Origin: Candidatus Heimdallarchaeota archaeon
GTDB taxonomy: Archaea; Asgardarchaeota; Heimdallarchaeia; Heimdallarchaeales; Heimdallarchaeaceae
Assembly: GCA_018238545.1 (NCBI GenBank)
Contig: JABCTC010000015.1
Span: 1-64,000, forward strand
Length of the DNA stretch: 64,000 nucleotides
Reading direction: 5' to 3'
Shown here: positions 9,155 to 18,298 of the stretch, piece after piece
Numbering within the stretch: position 1 is the first letter of the stretch
Layout: each line of letters starts with the position of its first letter
The notes under the pieces: generated by a model
What the model saw: only the letters and a program-made list of their open reading frames with translations
Told to the model about the DNA's origin: nothing
Database searches by the model: none
Made by a program: the position numbers and the translations under genes

Positions 9155-9964
9155 ATGACAATAATGAATCTGCAGACATCAGAAGTGAATCTACCAGAAG
9201 CTCTAGTTGAACGATTGAAAAGTTATCATTGGCAGAAAGTTAACATTGGTTGGTCACGTTCTGAAATCCATAAGTTAACACAATCAAAAAAACCTACTCT
9301 CTTCCTTAAAATAAATGATTATTCTGGTGATCTGTTCTTCAATAAAGAATATGAAATGTTAAAATGGTTGAAAGATAAGATATCTGTTCCTGATGTTATT
9401 TATCACAGTACCAATTCTGAATATGAATTTCTTCTACTCACTGAAATTCTTGGAAAGGTTTCATATGAAGTATTTTCGAAATCTGATATTGAAACTAATC
9501 TTAAAATCCTAGCCGAAGGTTTACAAATATTTCATGCTCTACCTCTGGCTGGTTGTCCCAACGCGTTTGATATTGATAAGCTGATTCAGTATGCTAAAGA
9601 AAGACTAGAACAGGGTTTGATCAATGATGAAAACTTTGATGTCAGATGGAAACACAAAACTCCTGATGAACTATTTAAAGACGTGAAGCGACTGATGCCA
9701 AAAGAAATTGATGAAGTAGTGACTCATGGTGATTATTGCTTACCGAATGTGTTGATAAATACTAACGAGTTGAGCGGTTTCATTGATTTAGGAAGTGCGG
9801 GGATTAATGATCGTTACTATGATTTAGCAGCTGTTTCATGGAGCATTTCCTATAATTTCGGTCAAAAATGGGTGCCATATTTCTTTGAAAAGTATGGGAT
9901 TAATAACGATGAAATTGATAGAGAAAGAATGCTTTTCTATCAAATGTTAAATGAATTTTATTAA
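9155..9964 (+). CDS. Aminoglycoside phosphotransferase (APH(3')-like) family kinase
   Basis: A 269-residue kinase of the APH/choline kinase superfamily. The catalytic loop HGDYCLPN (191-198, Asp193) and metal-binding GFIDLGSAGINDRYYDLA (Asp211) match the APH(3') subgroup very closely; an N-terminal segment with FLKIN holds the ATP-contacting lysine (about 52). Length fits the family (about 265). APH(3') enzymes phosphorylate the 3' hydroxyl of kanamycin-type antibiotics, but archaeal homologues may act on other hydroxylated small molecules. There is no mobile element next to it and its base composition matches the surroundings. A second ATG lies nine bases inside the listed start. Confidence 0.88.
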   Translation: MTIMNLQTSEVNLPEALVERLKSYHWQKVNIGWSRSEIHKLTQSKKPTLFLKINDYSGDLFFNKEYEMLKWLKDKISVPDVIYHSTNSEYEFLLLTEILGKVSYEVFSKSDIETNLKILAEGLQIFHALPLAGCPNAFDIDKLIQYAKERLEQGLINDENFDVRWKHKTPDELFKDVKRLMPKEIDEVVTHGDYCLPNVLINTNELSGFIDLGSAGINDRYYDLAAVSWSISYNFGQKWVPYFFEKYGINNDEIDRERMLFYQMLNEFY

Positions 9965-10007
9965 ATTTGGAAAAAATATATATTCTGTAAATTATTTCTT
10001 CTAGCTG

Positions 10008-11138
10008 ATGACAAGATTTCTCAAGTATATTAACAAGGTTACAGCTGTTAGTATCCTCATTATGTTAGTGAACTTGAATATTTTAATTGTATATTCAACT
10101 AATACTTCTCCACATAAACAAAATTCAACCTTGAATTCAGAGCAAATTTTATTGTTCAATGAAACCAATGCATACGACTTCATTTCCTCACAGCTTGATA
10201 TAGGTTATCGAGTTCCAGGCACTGTAGAACATGATATTTGTGCTGATTGGATACGTGAGCAGATAGATCCAACTGTCGATTCGGTATTAACTCACAATTT
10301 TACTATTCAGAAAGAAGGTCAAGTAGCATATGAATGTCAAAATATCCTAGGTAAGTTAAACACTGATAAAGAAAAGATTGTCATTTTAGGTGCTCACTGG
10401 GATTCACGTAATGTTTCTGAAAAAGACTATATCGATAGAAACCTACCTATTCCTGGAGCTAATGATGGTGCTTCAGGGGTCGCTGTTTTAATCGAACTGG
10501 CACGAGCTCTTTCATTCTATAAAACTAACCTTACTTGCCAAATATGGTTTCTTTTTATCGATGCTGAAGACCAAGGATACACCAATGGTATGTATGGTAT
10601 ACAAGATTGGGACTATGTCGAAGGTTCACCCATTTTTGTTGAAAATATAGAAAATTTCTATGACCCTTCAGAGGAAAATTTAGAATGTTTTATCCTATTA
10701 GACATGGTGGGTGGAACTAATCTCACGTTTATAAAAGAATCAAGATCTGATGATAACTTGCACGATGGTATTTTCACAGAAGGTAGATTATTGGGTTATA
10801 ATGAATCATTTCCTGTTACTCCTATAATCATGTCGATTAATGATGATCACATACCCTTTACAGAACTAGACATTCCCGTAGTTGACTTAATCATTGATTT
10901 TCTATATGGTGACTGGACGCATCATCATACTCATTCAGATGATTTAAGCAATATCGATCCGGAAAGTCTGAAGATAACTGGACGTACCATTGAATCCTTC
11001 ATTAAAACCTATTATTCTATGGACTCTAATCAAACCTGGATAGAGAGTGATCCTGGATTTCCGTTATGGGGATATTCCTTAGTTGGACTAGTAATTATTG
11101 TGATAGCAACCGTAGTTTTTCTATATAGAAAAAAATAG
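10008..11138 (+). CDS. Membrane-anchored M28 peptidase / glutaminyl cyclase-like enzyme
   Basis: A 376-residue exported enzyme with an N-terminal signal or anchor (about 12-30) and a C-terminal membrane helix (about 348-370). The M28 zinc motifs are present: GAHWDSR (His and neighbouring Asp), PGANDGASGV (bridging Asp) and LFIDAEDQG. Further features match glutaminyl-peptide cyclotransferases more than aminopeptidases: EDQG instead of the aminopeptidase Glu-Glu, LLDMVGG followed by Asn and Phe, DDHIPF before a PVVDLI strand, and a late Trp with THSDD. QC-type enzymes cyclise N-terminal Gln to pyroglutamate on secreted proteins. M28 fold is certain; cyclase rather than peptidase activity is inferred. 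It starts soon after the APH-like gene. Confidence 0.85.
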   Translation: MTRFLKYINKVTAVSILIMLVNLNILIVYSTNTSPHKQNSTLNSEQILLFNETNAYDFISSQLDIGYRVPGTVEHDICADWIREQIDPTVDSVLTHNFTIQKEGQVAYECQNILGKLNTDKEKIVILGAHWDSRNVSEKDYIDRNLPIPGANDGASGVAVLIELARALSFYKTNLTCQIWFLFIDAEDQGYTNGMYGIQDWDYVEGSPIFVENIENFYDPSEENLECFILLDMVGGTNLTFIKESRSDDNLHDGIFTEGRLLGYNESFPVTPIIMSINDDHIPFTELDIPVVDLIIDFLYGDWTHHHTHSDDLSNIDPESLKITGRTIESFIKTYYSMDSNQTWIESDPGFPLWGYSLVGLVIIVIATVVFLYRKK

Positions 11139-11229
11139 TTATGTCAACCTCTAATTCACTTACTGCAAATATTAATAAAGTAGAGTGTACAAGAATGATA
11201 ACAGTAAGTTGAATTTAAGAGGTTATATC

Positions 11230-12522
11230 ATGAAGGTATCTAAAGACGATGTTAAATATCTAGTTTTTGAGGGTGGAGGAGGAAAAGGCTTGATTTATCT
11301 TAGCCCTCTTCAAGCGCTCGAAGAATTAGACATATTATCTTATAAAACTATTAATGTAAATGGAAAAGATGTGTGTCGTTTAGACAATAAAAAAATCCAT
11401 GGTATTGCTGGAACTTCTGTTGGTGGGCTTACAGCTTTGCTTGTTGCTGCTGGTTTTACATCAGAGGAAATACACACTGTTTTAATAAGTGACTTAGACG
11501 AGAAGATTCTCGATTCAGTGGAATTTGGAAAGATACCAACAGTTCATACGTTAGACAACCCCAGACACATAATTAGTGACCGACCAATCGATAAAGATCG
11601 AATGCTATTTGACAGATATTGGGAAACCTTCAAACACTCGAAAATAACTTTGAAAGGTTTGGTTAAACTCCCTGTTAAAGCTTTCAAAGAATTCAATATG
11701 GGTTTTTTCTCAGGATTAGTCAAATGGTATATAGATTACGAATCAAGAAAAGTAGTGACCAAAGAACCTAAACATGAGATATTAGGCGTTATTCATGATA
11801 TTGCAAAAACCAAAACAACAAAATCTGCTATAGACATTGTTTTAGAAAACTCAGCTGACAGTATGTACAGCTTGAAATATGATCTCGGACTTTTTTTGTC
11901 TGAATCTTTAAGAGATGCAGTTGATGGATTTATCGAGTTCAAATCTGGAATTAAGAATTGTACTTTTGAGCAATTCTATAATACTTTCAAAATTGATTTA
12001 GTTCTTACTGCATTTGATGTTTCAACCAATGAGGTCTACTACTTTAGAAACGATGAAAAATGGAAAAACCTCTGTGTTGCTGATGCCTTAAGAATGTCTG
12101 TCAGTATTCCTATGGTATTCAAACCTGTAGTTATGAAAATTGAAGGTGAAAAAATCGTAACTGTTACTGATGAAATATCTTCAGCAAATTACATAGTTGA
12201 TGGAGGATTGGGTAACAACTTTCCCATTCATGTATTCGATGAAGAAGATTCTAATGAGTTAAACCCTCATGTGCTAGGTTTCAGACTCATAGCAGCCAGA
12301 CCTTTCGTAGAAGGGGAAACAACATTCTTTGGTTACTTGGAAAATATTTTTCTTTCTTTGCTTAAATTAACTTCAGAATCTCAATTGAAAAGAGAATCTG
12401 AGAGAGATCAAACCATTGATTTAGACACTGAAGGTGTGAATTTCTTAGACTTTACATTTGAGACTATCCCTGAAAAAACACTAACAGAAGCAAGAAAATT
12501 AACATTTGAGTACTTTAAATAA
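11230..12522 (+). CDS. Patatin-like phospholipase / acyl hydrolase
   Basis: Patatins hydrolyse acyl esters with a Ser-Asp dyad. This protein has the oxyanion loop GGGGKG (15-20), the nucleophile elbow GTSVGG (Ser63) and the catalytic DGG (Asp324, in YIVDGGLGNN). The spacing between Ser and Asp (about 260 residues) is longer than in minimal patatins, because of an insertion rich in Lys and aromatic residues (about 100-230) that may meet a membrane surface. No signal peptide is seen, so it is cytoplasmic. The frame opens at a GTG (11185), but the ATG at 11230 follows AGAGGT, a good ribosome-binding site, and directly precedes the conserved domain; it is preferred. Confidence 0.88.
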   Translation: MKVSKDDVKYLVFEGGGGKGLIYLSPLQALEELDILSYKTINVNGKDVCRLDNKKIHGIAGTSVGGLTALLVAAGFTSEEIHTVLISDLDEKILDSVEFGKIPTVHTLDNPRHIISDRPIDKDRMLFDRYWETFKHSKITLKGLVKLPVKAFKEFNMGFFSGLVKWYIDYESRKVVTKEPKHEILGVIHDIAKTKTTKSAIDIVLENSADSMYSLKYDLGLFLSESLRDAVDGFIEFKSGIKNCTFEQFYNTFKIDLVLTAFDVSTNEVYYFRNDEKWKNLCVADALRMSVSIPMVFKPVVMKIEGEKIVTVTDEISSANYIVDGGLGNNFPIHVFDEEDSNELNPHVLGFRLIAARPFVEGETTFFGYLENIFLSLLKLTSESQLKRESERDQTIDLDTEGVNFLDFTFETIPEKTLTEARKLTFEYFK

Positions 12523-12671
12523 TGCTTCAGATTTTTTTCTTTTCTTCTTTTCCTCTTTTGCTTAAGTATATTCAGATTAATCATGAACCCCATAATGTCT
12601 CAAATAAGATTAAATTTGTTCAATACAAATTTTAAGTAAAAACTTAAGAAAGCCAGAAGCACCTAATACAT

Positions 12672-14120
12672 GTGAAGAGAATTTATGTGGGAGTTCTATT
12701 ATCAATTCCCCTTATTGTAGTTTTACCAATGTTTTATACTGCAGAGATAATCTACAGAGATTATTACCGTTATATGAAAACTGCATTTATGTTAGCTAAT
12801 ATGTTCATTTGTGCGTTTTTTGCTGCTCGATCTAAGGAACGCGATGAAAGAATTTTCTTCAGTCTTCTTAGCGCTTCCATGTTTTTTTATTTAGTAGATG
12901 GCATATTTGATATCATCTCGATTTATTCCAATTATCCAATTGACATTTATGATGCGCTTTCAGATTTAGCAGGAAATTTACCTATCCTTGCATTACTAAT
13001 TTATCGAATTATTGTGGATTTTAAACACATAAAAAAAGAAAATCGTACTACTTTACTTTTTGGATCAATAGTATCCTCTTCAGGTTTTATCTTGTTAGGT
13101 GTTGTAGTTTTAAGAGTGGCTTTATCTACATCAGATATTCCTCTAAGCGATATTTTGCTTTATCTTCCATTTCTAATTGTCAATATTTTAATAATGTCCT
13201 TACTTGTAACTCTCTATATTCTATATGTAGAAGTTAATTTTAGATACTATATATTGGTCTTGTTATCAGGCTACTTCTTTCTCTTTGTTGGAGATGTTTT
13301 TGAGTTCATGTATGCTCTTTATAAGGGGCTTAGTAATCGAATCATATCAAGGTCTATGACTCTGTTTGCATTTTCTTTGCTGTTTGTTGTACTTATTTGG
13401 ATTAATAGTAGTAATATCAGTATCTCAACACTAAGTCAAATTGAAGCAGAGAGAACGAAATACAAAAAACTATACCTCGATTTAGATGATAAATTGAAAG
13501 ATTTGCTTGTCTTAACCCAGTTCCTACGACACGATTTTGGTAATGATATTGTAGTAATTTCAAATGCTCTTGAAATCTACAAAGAAAAACCATCTATAGA
13601 TTTGATGATGATGGCTGAGAAACGTTTGAAATTAATGGAAGAAAGAATCAGTAATTTGCGAACAAGGGAAGAAATTTATTCCAGTCTTAAAACAGTTGCC
13701 ATCCCCATTACATTTATCGAAGATATTGCAAAATTATTCAAAAATGTCTCTGTTCGAATAAAGAATAGAAAAATAATAGTTAGGGGAAACCAGCTCCTCA
13801 ACTCTGTTCTATTCAATATAATTGACAATTCTTTTAAACATGGAGGAAAAAATGTCGTTGTCAAAATAGATGTTGATACTCGAGATAGTTTTGTCATTAT
13901 AAAAATTATAGATAATGGGATTGGCATGACAGATCAACAGAAAACAATCATCCGAAATCGCGTTGCAACTTTGGATGAAAATCTAGAAATTCCAGATAGT
14001 GTAGGGTTGATGTTAGCTAAAACTACAATAAATGGTATAAGTGGAGAGCTGTTCATTGAAGACAACAAACCTCAAGGGACAATAATAATTATTGAGTTAC
14101 CTCTGTTTAAGGAGAAATAA
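12672..14120 (+). CDS. Membrane-bound sensor histidine kinase
   Basis: A 482-residue kinase. Residues 1-245 hold seven or eight hydrophobic helices with very short loops, so sensing is likely within or close to the membrane. A coiled linker (about 252-275) leads to the dimerisation helix with LRHDFGND, whose His287 is the likely phosphorylation site, in the RHD form common among archaeal kinases. The HATPase domain has FNIIDNSFKHGG (N box) and IIDNGIGM (G1). The next lid region (VGLMLAK) and terminal IEDNKPQGTIIII complete it. No response regulator is encoded nearby, so its partner is elsewhere. Start is GTG; no in-frame ATG lies close by. The signal is unknown. Confidence 0.85.
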   Translation: MKRIYVGVLLSIPLIVVLPMFYTAEIIYRDYYRYMKTAFMLANMFICAFFAARSKERDERIFFSLLSASMFFYLVDGIFDIISIYSNYPIDIYDALSDLAGNLPILALLIYRIIVDFKHIKKENRTTLLFGSIVSSSGFILLGVVVLRVALSTSDIPLSDILLYLPFLIVNILIMSLLVTLYILYVEVNFRYYILVLLSGYFFLFVGDVFEFMYALYKGLSNRIISRSMTLFAFSLLFVVLIWINSSNISISTLSQIEAERTKYKKLYLDLDDKLKDLLVLTQFLRHDFGNDIVVISNALEIYKEKPSIDLMMMAEKRLKLMEERISNLRTREEIYSSLKTVAIPITFIEDIAKLFKNVSVRIKNRKIIVRGNQLLNSVLFNIIDNSFKHGGKNVVVKIDVDTRDSFVIIKIIDNGIGMTDQQKTIIRNRVATLDENLEIPDSVGLMLAKTTINGISGELFIEDNKPQGTIIIIELPLFKEK

Positions 14121-14219
14121 CGGTAGATTATTTTTTCTATTATTTAATTGAACACAGATTTAGAATATTGTTAGTAAGATATTTAAGTGCTTAAACTCCA
14201 TTTGAAACAGGTTTAGAAC

Positions 14220-15140
14220 ATGGAATTAAAGTTCAAATGTTATCACCATGAGTCCGATTTCAATCGTGTACGGAACTTTTACATTGATAACTATGAAACT
14301 GCTTATCCATCTATATGGACATTCGAGAGATGGAATTATATGATGTATTTCGTCCGTGATATGTTTGAATTCTCTATTGAAAAAATGGAAGATGAGATAG
14401 GTTTATGGGAGGATGAGAATGGAAATATCCTAGGAATAATCACTAATGAGGCAGTAGGAAGAGGAGAAGCATTTATTCATCTTCATCCAGACTTTTATGA
14501 AAAATCTGTTCTTAAAGAAATGTTTGAATTAATTGAGGAAAAATATACAGTTGAGATAGAAGGTAAAGAGATAATCAAACTAAGAATTTTAGATGGAAAC
14601 ACAGATTTAGAAAGACATGCTAGTGAGAGAGGATATGTCAAAAAACCCGATGCTGTAGAAACAACCAGTCTCCTTCTATTGGATAAAGAATTAAAATTGC
14701 CAGAAATTCCTAATGGTTATAGAACCCTAAGTATGGCTGATGAGAATAATCTAGAGAAAAGGACACTCACATTTGCTAAAGCTTTTGGTAATTATGGAAC
14801 AAAAGATCAAGTTCAACCACATAGTTACATCGAACTTCAGAAGTGTCCTGACTATGGAAAGGATTTAGATGTTTATGCAGTAGCTCCTGGTGGAGATATT
14901 GTTTCTTTCTGTTTAATATGGTTTGATGAAAAAAACAAGATAGCTATATTAGAGCCTGTTGGTACAAATCCTGATCACAGAAAAAAAGGATTAGCAAAAA
15001 TAGTTGTTTATGAGGCAATTAATCGTGTGAAGAAGGAAGGGGCAGAAAAAATTATTGTTGGTGATGGACAACAATTTTATCTTTCAATTGGCTTCAAACA
15101 TGATTATAGAAACATAGTATGGATTAAAGAAGTGAGTTAA
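14220..15140 (+). CDS. Tandem GNAT N-acetyltransferase
   Basis: A 306-residue protein of two GNAT halves. The first (1-150) has only weak acetyl-CoA signatures (ILGIITNEAVGRGEAFIHLH). The second (about 165-306) has the standard motif A: a strand AILEPVGTNPDHRKKGLAK with the R/Q-x-x-G-x-A type pyrophosphate loop, then a helix and GFKHDYRNIVW. Only the C-terminal half therefore looks catalytically complete. GNATs transfer acetyl from CoA to amines or N-termini; the acceptor is unknown. TATA-like AAGATATTTAAG lies at 14175-14186, about 35-45 bp before the ATG. Confidence 0.82.
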   Translation: MELKFKCYHHESDFNRVRNFYIDNYETAYPSIWTFERWNYMMYFVRDMFEFSIEKMEDEIGLWEDENGNILGIITNEAVGRGEAFIHLHPDFYEKSVLKEMFELIEEKYTVEIEGKEIIKLRILDGNTDLERHASERGYVKKPDAVETTSLLLLDKELKLPEIPNGYRTLSMADENNLEKRTLTFAKAFGNYGTKDQVQPHSYIELQKCPDYGKDLDVYAVAPGGDIVSFCLIWFDEKNKIAILEPVGTNPDHRKKGLAKIVVYEAINRVKKEGAEKIIVGDGQQFYLSIGFKHDYRNIVWIKEVS

Positions 15141-15168
15141 TATTACTCTCTTCCTTTTCAAATCTTCT

Positions 15169-16086
15169 CTAATAAGTTTTAAGAACTTGTTTGAATTGGT
15201 TTAGTGTTTTTGAATAATTAGCTGTCCCTTTCTCTCGATTATACGATTCTATATTTTCTTGCAGCTCTGCTACTGTTTTAACCCCAAATATAATTGAATC
15301 AGCTTGTTGTTCTAGACCATATTGAAAACATTGTGCAGGAGTTGAGGGTTCAATCAATTTCAATGAGAATTTATTTCTTCCAGTATAGTAAGCTGAATAA
15401 TTAGTCTTCTTAGTAGAGAAAGCTTTTCCTTTTAACAAGTTCTTTATTGCTATTATTGCTATCTCATTCTTTTTGCAGTATTTGATTAATCTTTGAGTTG
15501 AATCAAGAATCCCTGTAGAAAAATTTAGTGGAAACATGATGACATCAAACTGCTCTTTTTGTAAGATTTTCAAGAGAAGCTCAGGTTTGTGAGCACTGAA
15601 CCCGATAGCTTTTGCTCTTCCTTCTCTTTTCAACTCTTTTGCATAATCTAGAACTCCTCCCTTGACAATTTTTTCAAAATCTTCCATATGAGTAACAAAC
15701 TGATGCAAAGCTATGTCAGCATATTCTACATCTATTCTGTCAAGCATTCCTTCATAGGTGGATTTTATTGCTTTAAGTGATCGAGATTTTCTATGGTTTG
15801 GTCCTTTTGGACTAAAGATACTGCCTAGATGTGCTGTGAAAGTGATTTTTTCCCTTTTATCTTTGATGAAATCTTTAAACACATCATAGAAATATGGGAT
15901 GTTAAAGACTATATCATAGTGAGTTAGACCTAAATCATAAGCTGCTTCTAGTATGACCTTAGAATTCTGCTCTCGAGTCATATCATCTGGATTTTGTGTT
16001 CTAACTACAAAGTGTTCTATCCCTAAACCAAGAATACTTAATTTCACGCCATTCTTTTCTAATCTATTCATTGAAATGTGCTCCAT
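15169..16086 (-). CDS. Aldo/keto reductase family protein
   Basis: A 305-residue TIM-barrel oxidoreductase of the AKR superfamily, which reduces carbonyls with NAD(P)H. Visible family features are an N-terminal barrel entry with YDLGLTHYDIVFNIP (the catalytic Asp-Tyr region), HQFVTHMEDFE where the active-site His is expected, and KAIGFSAHKPELL, the KxIGxSxH strand. A C-terminal cofactor segment is QADSIIFGVKTVAELQENI. Many members read DTA..Y at the first site; here it is DIVFNIPYFYD, so the catalytic Tyr should be checked. The second His-Met-rich start (MEHISMN) allows two ATG choices. A second, broken member of the superfamily lies at 20464. Confidence 0.82.
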   Translation of the reverse strand: MEHISMNRLEKNGVKLSILGLGIEHFVVRTQNPDDMTREQNSKVILEAAYDLGLTHYDIVFNIPYFYDVFKDFIKDKREKITFTAHLGSIFSPKGPNHRKSRSLKAIKSTYEGMLDRIDVEYADIALHQFVTHMEDFEKIVKGGVLDYAKELKREGRAKAIGFSAHKPELLLKILQKEQFDVIMFPLNFSTGILDSTQRLIKYCKKNEIAIIAIKNLLKGKAFSTKKTNYSAYYTGRNKFSLKLIEPSTPAQCFQYGLEQQADSIIFGVKTVAELQENIESYNREKGTANYSKTLNQFKQVLKTY

Positions 16087-16180
16087 ATAGAACTAGATAC
16101 TTGAGATTTATGATTGTTTCTTTTCTGGTTTCTAAACAAAAAGAAAACTTAATATCTTTACATACGAGTGAACCGCTAAG

Positions 16181-16843
16181 GTGGTTGAGATTTTCTCAAG
16201 AAAAAAGAATGTTAAAAGCATGAGAGATTTGTTCATAGAGACTAGTAGTTTAACTAAATGTGCTTTTGAAACTATGAGAAATGCTGTTTTAGCGTATGTG
16301 GAAGGAAATTTTGATCTTGCGAAAAAAGAAGCTGATATTACAATAGCAACTGAGAAAAAACAGGACAGAGTAAAGGAAGAGGTTTTTGCAAGAATGTTTT
16401 CCAGAGAAACAATGGTTTTTTCAAGAGCAGACCGTATCCAAATAATTGAAAATATAGATAAAATCACAGATAAAATCGAAATTGTTGTTAGAAAATTACT
16501 TCTTTATCAAGTTGACATAAAAGCCCCTCTTAAGGAAGAAATTAAAGAGTTAGCTGAATTGAACAATCAAATTGGTAAAGAGGTGCATGAGATGGTAATA
16601 GCTGTTCTAGATGATTTTGAGAAAGCAAGAGTTCATATCACTGAGATTACAAATTTAAGAAGAAACGTTCGTGAGAAACAGTGGAAACTTCAAAAGATGA
16701 ACTATGATTATCACGATATTCAAGAAGATTTTCTAGCTTTTAGGTATACTGAGACTTTAATCAAATATTTAATGGAAACTGCTGATAGAGCAGAAATTTT
16801 TGCTGATCGTGTTTTCATACTCATTAACAAATATGCACCATAA
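16181..16843 (+). CDS. DUF47 (PhoU-like) protein, partner of the phosphate permease
   Basis: A 220-residue all-helical PhoU-like protein of the DUF47/TIGR00153 type. The N-terminus VVEIFSRKKN is characteristic. Conserved acidic and basic helices follow, including KKEADITIATEKKQDRVKEEVF and RADRIQIIENIDKITDKIE, which carry the metal-binding acidic residues of the family. It ends 26 bp before the PiT gene, the standard arrangement, and is thought to regulate phosphate uptake through that permease. Start is GTG, chosen because the family N-terminus begins there; no nearby upstream ATG is in frame. Confidence 0.9.
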   Translation: MVEIFSRKKNVKSMRDLFIETSSLTKCAFETMRNAVLAYVEGNFDLAKKEADITIATEKKQDRVKEEVFARMFSRETMVFSRADRIQIIENIDKITDKIEIVVRKLLLYQVDIKAPLKEEIKELAELNNQIGKEVHEMVIAVLDDFEKARVHITEITNLRRNVREKQWKLQKMNYDYHDIQEDFLAFRYTETLIKYLMETADRAEIFADRVFILINKYAP

Positions 16844-16868
16844 TCTAACAATTAATGGAGTAGCGAAA

Positions 16869-17882
16869 ATGGAACCCATAGTTATAATTATTTTAATTTT
16901 AATGGTAATTCTATCATTTGGGATAGGTGCCAATGATGAAACTATGGCTACATTGGTGGGGAGTCGTGTTCTTAAAACAAAATATGTAATTGTTTTAGCT
17001 GCTATCTTATCCTTTGTTGGAGTTTATTTTCTATCTGATAAAGTAGGTAAAACCATAGGTGAGAATCTTCTAGGAGCAAATGTGGAATATAGTGTAAGCA
17101 TGCTAATTGCAATTATCATAAGCACAACAATATGGCTGATAGTTGCCTCCCTTACAGGAGCACCTATCTCTACAACTCATTCAGTTGTAGGAGCTGTTTT
17201 TGGGGTAGCTATTGTTTGGAGTTTCCAGCCTGGTCAAAGTTTTTTGACTTCACTGGATTGGTCGACCTTAAGACAGGTTGCATTAGGTTGGATTATCTCT
17301 CCATTGATGGGATTCTTCGGAGCAATTTTGTTTAAATTTATACTGGATAAGTTTTTAGCATCCCAGATGAAAGGTCTAGAACGCTTAGAAAATTTTGAAA
17401 GAATCTTCGGATATGTATTGATTTTAATTGTAGGATGGACACAAATAAGCAGAGGGGGTAATGATTCAGCAAATGCTTTGGGTATAATGTATGGTTTAAT
17501 TGATTCTGGACAATTAATTGGCGATCCACTAACCATAATGTTACTGACTCTTGCAACAGGAGTTGTTTTGGCTCTAGGGATTGTAATCATTGGTAGGAAT
17601 GTCATAAAAAATGTTGGAAACAATCTTATAGCGATGAGACCTTCTGATGCGATTAGTATAGAATTGGCAACAAGCATTACCCTATTCTTAGCTACGATTT
17701 TCGGTTTTCCAATTTCTGGAAGTCATGTGCTAATTTTTGCTGTAGTGGGTGCAGGAATGATAAAAGGCGAACGCCCAAATAAAAAAGCTTTCAGGCAGAT
17801 GGTTATAAGCTGGGTGGTAACCTTCCCGGTAGCAGCTGTTTTGTCAGCTCTGATATACAGTATTTCACTCGTTATTTTCTGA
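16869..17882 (+). CDS. pit: PiT-family inorganic phosphate transporter
   Basis: A 337-residue integral membrane protein that carries phosphate with a co-transported cation. It has the duplicated PiT signatures: GANDETMATLVGSR near the N-terminus (GANDxxN form, with Met in place of one Asn) and GGNDSANALG in the second half. About ten hydrophobic helices alternate with short loops. TGAPISTTHSVVGA and FGFPISGSHVLIFAVVGAG are the paired re-entrant segments. The reading frame runs 23 codons further upstream into the DUF47 gene, but homology begins at the ATG at 16869, preceded by GGAG ten bases upstream. It is co-transcribed with the DUF47 gene. Confidence 0.94.
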   Translation: MEPIVIIILILMVILSFGIGANDETMATLVGSRVLKTKYVIVLAAILSFVGVYFLSDKVGKTIGENLLGANVEYSVSMLIAIIISTTIWLIVASLTGAPISTTHSVVGAVFGVAIVWSFQPGQSFLTSLDWSTLRQVALGWIISPLMGFFGAILFKFILDKFLASQMKGLERLENFERIFGYVLILIVGWTQISRGGNDSANALGIMYGLIDSGQLIGDPLTIMLLTLATGVVLALGIVIIGRNVIKNVGNNLIAMRPSDAISIELATSITLFLATIFGFPISGSHVLIFAVVGAGMIKGERPNKKAFRQMVISWVVTFPVAAVLSALIYSISLVIF

Positions 17883-17898
17883 AGTTGATTTTCAAAAT

Positions 17899-18237
17899 TT
17901 ATTTAATCAAACGATCTAGCAAAAACTCTTTCTTAATTTTAATAGCTCTGATAAGTTTCTTAAGCTCTTTTTCTCCTTTATCATTTAAACAATATAAGTA
18001 AGCCACTCTTTTTCCTGTTATTTGTTCTTCTTGAAATAAAATATTTTCTTCTACCATTCTTTTCAATTCTGGGTAAAGAGTACCTGTTTTGAGCTCAATC
18101 CGTCCATCAGTAAATTCTTTAACTAAATTTATTAGTTTATACCCTGAAGATTTAGGATTGTCTCTTAAGAGAAAAAGTATCAGAGTTCTAACTATGGGTA
18201 CTGATTCTAAGATGTTTCCTTTACTTGTATTACTCAT
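17899..18237 (-). CDS. PadR family transcriptional regulator
   Basis: A 112-residue winged-helix DNA-binding protein. The order is typical: helix 1 (VRTLILFLLRDNPKSSGYKLINLV), recognition helix with GRIELKTGTLYPELKRMVEENIL, and a wing strand (RVAYLYCLNDKGEKELKKLI). The GTLYPxLxRM motif is the PadR hallmark. PadR proteins usually repress a neighbouring transporter or detoxification operon as dimers. It is convergent with the PiT gene and sits 61 bp after the divergent-facing membrane gene at 18299, which is on the same strand and upstream; they may form one unit. Confidence 0.88.
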   Translation of the reverse strand: MSNTSKGNILESVPIVRTLILFLLRDNPKSSGYKLINLVKEFTDGRIELKTGTLYPELKRMVEENILFQEEQITGKRVAYLYCLNDKGEKELKKLIRAIKIKKEFLLDRLIK

Positions 18238-18298
18238 TATATCACGCTCAAATCGGTTAAATAGAAAGAAGAATGGGTATTATTATTTTACCCTTTAA

